From contig CABFPE010000129.1 in assembly GCA_900660155.1 (NCBI GenBank), forward strand, positions 1,025,672 through 1,089,671: a DNA stretch of 64,000 nt. Reading direction: 5' to 3'. This document shows, piece after piece, positions 58,243 through 64,000 of the stretch. Numbering within the stretch: position 1 is the first letter of the stretch; the number at the start of each line of letters is the position of its first letter. Both the position numbers and the translations under genes were made by a program. Source of the stretch: Hofstenia miamia. Taxonomy: Eukaryota; Xenacoelomorpha; Acoela; Hofsteniidae. The notes beneath the pieces were generated by a model that worked only from the letters and a program-made list of their open reading frames with translations, was not told where the DNA came from and ran no database searches.

Positions 58243-59026
58243 AGTTAGTTAATGAAAATCTTCAAAAACCTGATGTAAAACATATTCATTTAGTTAAACT
58301 ACTTTAATGAAGCATGCTGAACACAGATGAAAGAATCTTTGAACCTAGTCTAGATTTTGACTAATGAAAAGATTCCAAAATAAGAATTATTGATACATAA
58401 TCATAATTGCCTTATTCATTTAGTCAAATATACACTTATTGCAATTATCTAGTGCACTTAGTTTTAAAACACAAAAAAATTTTAACATCTCTGTTTCTAA
58501 CAACATGCATAATATGTTGACACATTTTTTGACTTGGTCACAAACATCATAAGATAAAATAATCTTTGGACTTTTTACATGTTATGTTTGTAATGGGGTA
58601 TGATTTAGTTCTTGGGATAAAAATCCTAAAAGATAGAACATATTTGATTTAGGAGCATAGCAAATTCATGAATGATAGTAAATAGATTTGTATACAGATG
58701 AGGCACATAAGGCTATATATGATGCTTAATTAAAAACAATTTAAGAAGATATTTATGCATTCCTACTTTATGACACTGTCTCTAAGAAGCGAATTAAAGT
58801 TTCTGTTTGAAAATATTCACAAAAATCTAGACAATTCCACAAACATTTCAAATGAGTGTAACTTTTCTTGACGTGCTAGATAAAAAATGTAAGCAGAAAT
58901 AAAATTTTCAATTGAATGATAGTATTCATAAAATTGATCATTGAAAAAACTGAGGAAATACCAAATACTGAGATTCTCAAAACCCTAAGCAAAACTTCTT
59001 TACCACTACAGTTGTTAACTATTATG
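58243..59026. repeat. 784-bp repeat, copy 2 of 2
   Basis: Second copy of 55941-56724; it ends abruptly where the LINE fragment begins. Confidence 0.85.
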
Positions 59027-60837
59027 CTGGTCATGCTTACGTGCAAAATTTAATGTATTTAATGCCCAATTAAAAGTTTTTGATAATAAATAGCGGCTTT
59101 TTGTATTAAAATTTATAAAATAAAACAATAATGTAATTGCGATAAACAAAAAGCATGTAATAGTTGAACTTGATAATCTGGTCCAAAATTTCTGAGGTGG
59201 TATAATTATCTAACGCCAGAAGCCATTTTTTGTAACTTTTTTAGGAGAAATTTATCGAATTTTAAATCTTTGTCAATATCAACACCTAAATATGTAACTT
59301 GATCAGATTGTTTTATTGGAACACTGTTAACAATTAATTCGATCTTGTTTGTTATTTCTTTTACAGAATTGGAGGAAAATATAATGAATTGCGTTTGTTC
59401 AATATTAATTTTTATTTGATTGGATAAGAAATACCTAGAAAGATTTTCAATAACACTTTGTAAATTTTTTGTAGCCCTAAATGCATCATTATCTGTATTT
59501 ATGAGGCAAGTTTCATCGCTAAATCATTCCAAATATTATAGGCTCCATGGTGAAAGCTAGGATAGGAAATACTGCTACAAATAAACTTATGTGATCGAAG
59601 ATTTACTTTTAAGTAATTATCAAGAAAAGAAATTGATTGTCGGCCATATTTATACTTAAATAAAATTGAAGCTGCATGGAATTGTACTGGATATAGCGGG
59701 GATAATATATTATACTTTCGTCTGTATTAACTAACATGGTCATGCTTACGTGCAAAATTTAATGTATTTAATGCCCAATTAAAAGTTTTTGATAATAAAT
59801 AGCGGCTTTTTGTATTAAAATTTATAAAATAAAACAATAATGTAATTGCGATAAACAAAAAGCATGTAATAGTTGAACTTGATAATCTGGTCCAAAATTT
59901 CTGAGGTGGTATAATTATCTAACGCCAGAAGCCATTTTTTGTAACTTTTTTAGGAGAAATTTATCGAATTTTAAATCTTTGTCAATATCAACACCTTAAT
60001 ATGTAACATGATCAGATTGTTTTATTGGAACACTGTTAACAATTAATTCGATCTTGTTTGTTATTTCTTTTACAGAATTGGAGGAAAATATAATGAATTG
60101 CGTTTTTTCAATATTAATTTTTATTTGATTGGATGAGAAATACCTAGAAAGATTTTCAATAACACTTTGTAAATTTTTTGTAGCCCTAAATGCATCATTA
60201 TCTGTATTAATGAGGCAAGTTTCATCAGCGAATTAATATATTTCACTATGTTTTACATGTTTAATTATGTCATTTACATATATTGCAAATAAAATTGGCC
60301 CTAGTACTGTGCCTTGAGGCACTCCTCGATCGGTTTTAATATAATCAGATTTTATATTATGCATTAAAAAAACACGCTGTTTTCTATTTTCTAAAAAACT
60401 CAAGTAACTTAATTGAATTTTGTTGAAATCCGTAATTTTTAAGTTTAATCGCCAACATTTCAAAATTCATTGAATTAAAAGCTTTGCTTAAGTCTAGAAG
60501 TGCTATGCAACTGGATTTATTTTGAGATTTATTTGACGATATTTTTTCAGTAATTGAAATAATTGCATCACTTGTACTATGTTTAGCGCGGAAATCATAT
60601 TGTTTAGATGATAAGATATTCTCAGATGCAAGGTATTGGTTGATTTGAATGTGCAATAATTTTTCGAATAATTTACTAAAAGGGTGTGTTATTGAGATTG
60701 GTCTATAATTTTTAGCAATGAGGGGATCTCTATTTTTATAGAAAGGTGTTATGTCTGACTTTTTCATTATTTCCGGAAATTTGTTTTCAACTATACATTA
60801 ATTAAATGCAAATGATAGATGTTCGCCAAATATATGA
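59027..60837 (-). mobile_element. LINE fragment, partly duplicated, minus strand
   Basis: Minus strand from 60767: ITPFYKNRDPLIAKNYRPIS, then IALLDLSKAFNSMNFEML, then GVPQGTVLGPILFAIYVNDI; after a stop it reads FADETCLI where a YADDT box is expected, so the second catalytic Asp has become Glu. A KTQFIIFSS thumb region follows. The 490-bp thumb segment occurs twice (59028-59517 and 59737-60226), with a C-terminal piece (GRQSISFLDNYLK) between the copies. It interrupts duplication unit 2 and is absent from unit 1, so it came after the duplication. Confidence 0.8.
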
Positions 60838-61098
60838 TATATAATAATGCTAATTTTGAAAAATATCCCAATGTGCAAGTTGAAAATCTTGCTAATGCTT
60901 GCATACTTTATAGTTGTGAAGAGTTTGCTTGTGCTTGGTAATCCTATTTGAAACCTCACAACAAATGCAAGTATTACAAAGTCGCAATTTACCCCTCTGA
61001 AGTAATTTCAATCGACTAAACTAACAATAAATTTTTATTTTATTCTATATTTATGAATAATTTGTGGAAATAATTTTAAATGATTTTATCTCAAAACA

Positions 61099-62515
61099 TT
61101 AATCAACATTTTCATAAATTTCATATCCATTATTTGCAATGTCTGCTGGTAATTCAACTTGTACAGATTTATCACAATATTTTTTCCATGGNTTTTACTT
61201 TTCATTGGTACAAAGTTCAGTAGAATCCAGCCAATCACGATTGCAAATAAAGTTAGCAGAAAAGCATTAATGTCTGAATTTCTTCTGACATTACATTTAT
61301 TGATTCCACATCCTCGAGATGAATAACATACTTGTTTTCACAAAGAAGTTGAATTCTTTTTTGTATGCTTGCGTCACATGCGGTTAAAGTTGAATTAATT
61401 ATTTCAATGTTCTTCAGTTGTTTAACATCATCAATGAAAGGACACGATGAAAAAATTGTACTATTAGGTCCACCAAACTTAAATATACTGTTAGAAATTG
61501 TGATAGTTGTTGAATTTCCTCCAAGTACAAATATAGAAAATTTATTCCCAAAAAATTCCTCCCTATTCAATGAAATTATTTTCTTTTCAATAGAAGCATG
61601 GTATGGAGATATACTTAAAACTTCATTAAAATAATTTTGCAAATAATTATTTCCAGTCATTTTAATGTGGCCAATTCCTTCGCTAATTAAAAATCTGTGC
61701 ATATGATTGAACTCTATGTGATTGTTGGAAATGCTAGAGGTCATGGGAATTGTAGAGAAACAATACATGAATTTCTTAATTTTAAAATTCATAGAAACCG
61801 TATTGTTGAAGATCAAAACATTGGAATTTTAAGCAAATAAAAATGATCTAACGCCTAAATTGAATTTTATTCTGTTGTTGACAAAGATCATAGTTGATTC
61901 GCTAAATATAATAAAGTTTAGAAGAAAATTGTTTGTGATTAAATTATTTTCAAAAATTATGATATTCTTGAAATCATTTGGAGCACCAAAGAAACTTAAA
62001 AAGCTGAATCCTCTAAATTTGCTAAATATTGAATTATAGATTGACACATTGAGAGCACTCTCAGATATCTTAAATAAAGGAAACATTGTATAAAATTTAC
62101 TACCAGTAAAATTGCAGTTTTCAATGTGCAAAGAATGAAGACCCCTTTGTTTATGAACATAAAGAAAGGATTTTTTTGAATGAACAACACTTACATTTAT
62201 CAATGTAAGATTTTTAACTTGAATTGTTTCATAACCACGTTCAATTTTTAAATCCTTAAAAGTTACAGAAGATTCATTATGAAACAATCGTGGAAAGTCT
62301 TCTATATCAAGATGTGCATTTGGATTAAGTCCAAAATATGTAGTGTTTCTCCATTCGTAAATCATAGTAACATTTTCATTTGGTTTGCATTTCAACGTTA
62401 CATTTCTATCATATTCAATATTTTCCAAATCTGCATTTTTACAGCTTCTGGCTTGTAAATAGCATACGAATTTAAAGTAAATTAGAATCTTTAAAACGCA
62501 TTCAAAAAATTGCAT
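61099..62515 (-). pseudogene. Broken paralogue of the beta-helix membrane protein
   Basis: It starts at ATG 62515 with MQFFECVLKILIYFKFVCYL and follows the intact gene along its whole length, sharing long blocks of the ectodomain. An in-frame TAA at 61829-61831 replaces a Gln codon. A one-base loss near 61310 (CACATCC for CACAATCC) shifts the frame just before the membrane helix. A single N at 61192 stands where about ten bases of the other copy are missing. The tail after the N is still readable and ends GYEIYENVD, so the YEIYxNV motif is kept. It is probably a recent pseudogene, unless the stop is a sequencing error. Confidence 0.8.
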
Positions 62516-63049
62516 TTTGAAACGTAACAATTGCTGCGGGAAAAGTTTGTATTTTTTAAGCTTAAAATTTTTATCTCTAAAATATAGGTCACTAAACTAT
62601 TATTAATGATTCCCACCAATTTGCATTCTCTTTCAACAAAAAAACGTAAATTCATACTAATGTTCAATAAATTTATGCATAAGCTAGCACGCAATTTGAT
62701 TTTTTTAAAACCAAGTCTGAAACACTAAAAGAAATTATGCATCAATTACATATTGTTGCAGAAATATTGAACGTTCCATTTCTACTATTTTCCACTTTAA
62801 TGCAGACTGCAGAATATCAAATTTTACATCCCAAATTTGAAATACCTTAATATATTAAATTATGGACACCCAAGACTCTTATGTATAACTTAATGTTGTC
62901 AATACACCAACATTCAATAAAATTACAAAGAATAGTAAAACAGGCAATAAGAATGTTGAATACCAACTATGAAATGGTGCATTCGAGAAGTGGTCTAAAC
63001 TATTGAGTCCATCTAAATAAGATTGGATTTATTGATTAAATCTAGATCC

Positions 63050-63145
63050 TTAAACTTTTTTCTATTCGTATCTGTACACTTTCTGGTTTCCAATAGCATA
63101 CAATTTGAAGGTAAATTATGGTTTTTGTAAAAGTTCATTTTAAGC
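63050..63145 (-). pseudogene. 5' relic of an older beta-helix gene copy (unit 2)
   Basis: Counterpart of the relic at 53805-53905. On the minus strand it reads MNFYKNHNLPSNCMLLETRK, then CTDTN, aligning with the start of the intact protein (MQF...ICYLQARSCTNAD). Its presence in both units means the relic predates the large duplication. Confidence 0.5.
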
Positions 63146-63660
63146 AGTAGCAATTGCTGCGGAAAGCGTTTGTATTTTTAAACTTAAAGGGTCATTTGTT
63201 GAAATCTAGGTGACTATTCTACAATTGTGATTTCTACAAATTTACAGCCACTTTCAACAAACCAATGTAGAGGCACATTAAAACAAATTCAATAAATTTT
63301 TGACAACCTGAAATGATTACCACTTAATTTAAAACTTCATTTAAGACAAAGAAAAAGATTAACAGTTACAGATATAATTTAAAAAAAAATTTTCAAAATA
63401 AAATTTATATTAGTACTTGAAATAGTATGTACTTTACAGAAAAAACTCTGGGAGCTTGTCTATAATGAAAAATATAACAAAGAAAATCTTGAAAATCGAA
63501 GTCAAATACTATTTTGCAAAGGAAATTTGACATACTTCATAGAAATACAACAGTTTGAACAATTTTATTTTTTGAAAATTAGAAGAGAAGTTCAAAACAT
63601 GAATTGGATAGTGCAAGCACATTCAACAGTCAACCGCTAATGTTATTTGATAGGCTTACA

Positions 63661-64000
63661 CAGTGGTGGATTTAAGGTGGGGGTATATAAACTGCTCATT
63701 ACAAATTATCATTCTTTCAGTTTGATCAATTCTAGTGCCTACGTCCTGATTTTCATTTACATCATCAATGGGACACATATATTTGTACATATTATTTATG
63801 CTTGTCAGATAAAACACATATGAGGCGCCCAGAGGCAAAGGGGCCAACCCGCCAAATTGACGATATTGAGTTAGATGTGGGATACGAAATTTTAAACCTT
63901 CCCCTAGATAGTAGAAAAATTTTGTCACAATATTCGCCTTTATACATAGGTAAAATAAGGTTGAAAATAAACCAAATATTCATGTTTCTGTCATAAAATA
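63661..64000. mobile_element. Possible hAT-like element, left end
   Basis: CAGTGGTGGATTTAAGGTGGGGG-type start (first 20: CAGTGGTGGATTTAAGGTGG) resembles the common hAT end CAGTGGCGGATTTAGGGGGG. The interior has GC-rich words (GAGGCGCCCAGAGGC, AAGGGGCC). The other end would lie beyond the window, so this is tentative. Confidence 0.4.

Larger units (their letters stand above)
54306..63521. repeat. Duplication unit 2 (contains the broken paralogue)
   Basis: Blocks a' (from 54306), e (about 54632-56400, absent from unit 1), b' (from 56400), inserted material (58085-60840, including a LINE), c' (60840-62530) and d' (62531-63521). Block order matches unit 1. Much of a', e and b' is doubled again around single N positions. 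Confidence 0.75.

Noticed and set aside
63656-63928. 90-codon minus-strand frame at the window end
   Set aside because: Lies within a probable hAT-like repeat and has no family signature.
1-64000. CRISPR arrays, operons, bacterial promoters
   Set aside because: Eukaryotic sequence; the regular repeats seen are microsatellites and transposon ends.

Overview
This window looks like AT-rich nuclear DNA from an invertebrate animal. The evidence is a spliced gene, polyadenylation signals, many animal-type transposons and metazoan gene families. An arthropod such as a crustacean or chelicerate fits best, because of a CYP2-clan-like P450, an arthropod-type Tc1/mariner transposase and piggyBac. The species cannot be fixed from sequence alone.

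Four host genes are convincing: (1) a cytochrome P450 (exon 1 17317-17693, exon 2 21350-22451) split by a 3.66-kb intron full of transposon relics; (2) an intronless 12-helix MFS-like transporter (30780-32237); (3) an intronless secreted gamma-glutamyl hydrolase (48995-49942); (4) an intronless secreted or type-I membrane protein with parallel-beta-helix-like repeats (51825-53270, minus). The fourth has a broken paralogue at 61099-62515 and two 5' relics of an older copy. A terminal exon of an unknown tail-anchored protein lies at 63-191.

Most of the rest is mobile DNA. Positions 1142-8110 are a scrambled cluster of LINE (CR1/L2/Jockey-like) fragments in both orientations; one has a mariner deletion derivative inserted in it. 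A degenerate Ty3/gypsy element with both LTRs occupies 8523-13995, followed by another LINE (13996-15540). Further LINE fragments lie at 20920-21313, 27406-28925 (a long open RT frame), 37048-37660 and 59027-60837. DNA elements include hAT-like MITEs (22598-22890 and 26631-27031, each with a matching 8-bp target duplication), a related TIR family (23230-23585 and 37977-38205), a Harbinger-like MITE with TTA target duplication (40264-40567), and a piggyBac relic (42962 to about 46040) whose transposase is cut by a 1000-N gap.

The 3' part (50354-63521) is a complex tandem duplication carrying the beta-helix gene pair. Several single-N or short-N positions (6047, 7244-7261, 16507, 54838, 57194) are flanked by direct repeats that meet at the N. 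These are most simply assembly joins of overlapping or allelic contigs, so apparent copy number here should be treated with caution. Transposons and host genes show no functional link; the beta-helix gene family is the best candidate for undescribed biology.
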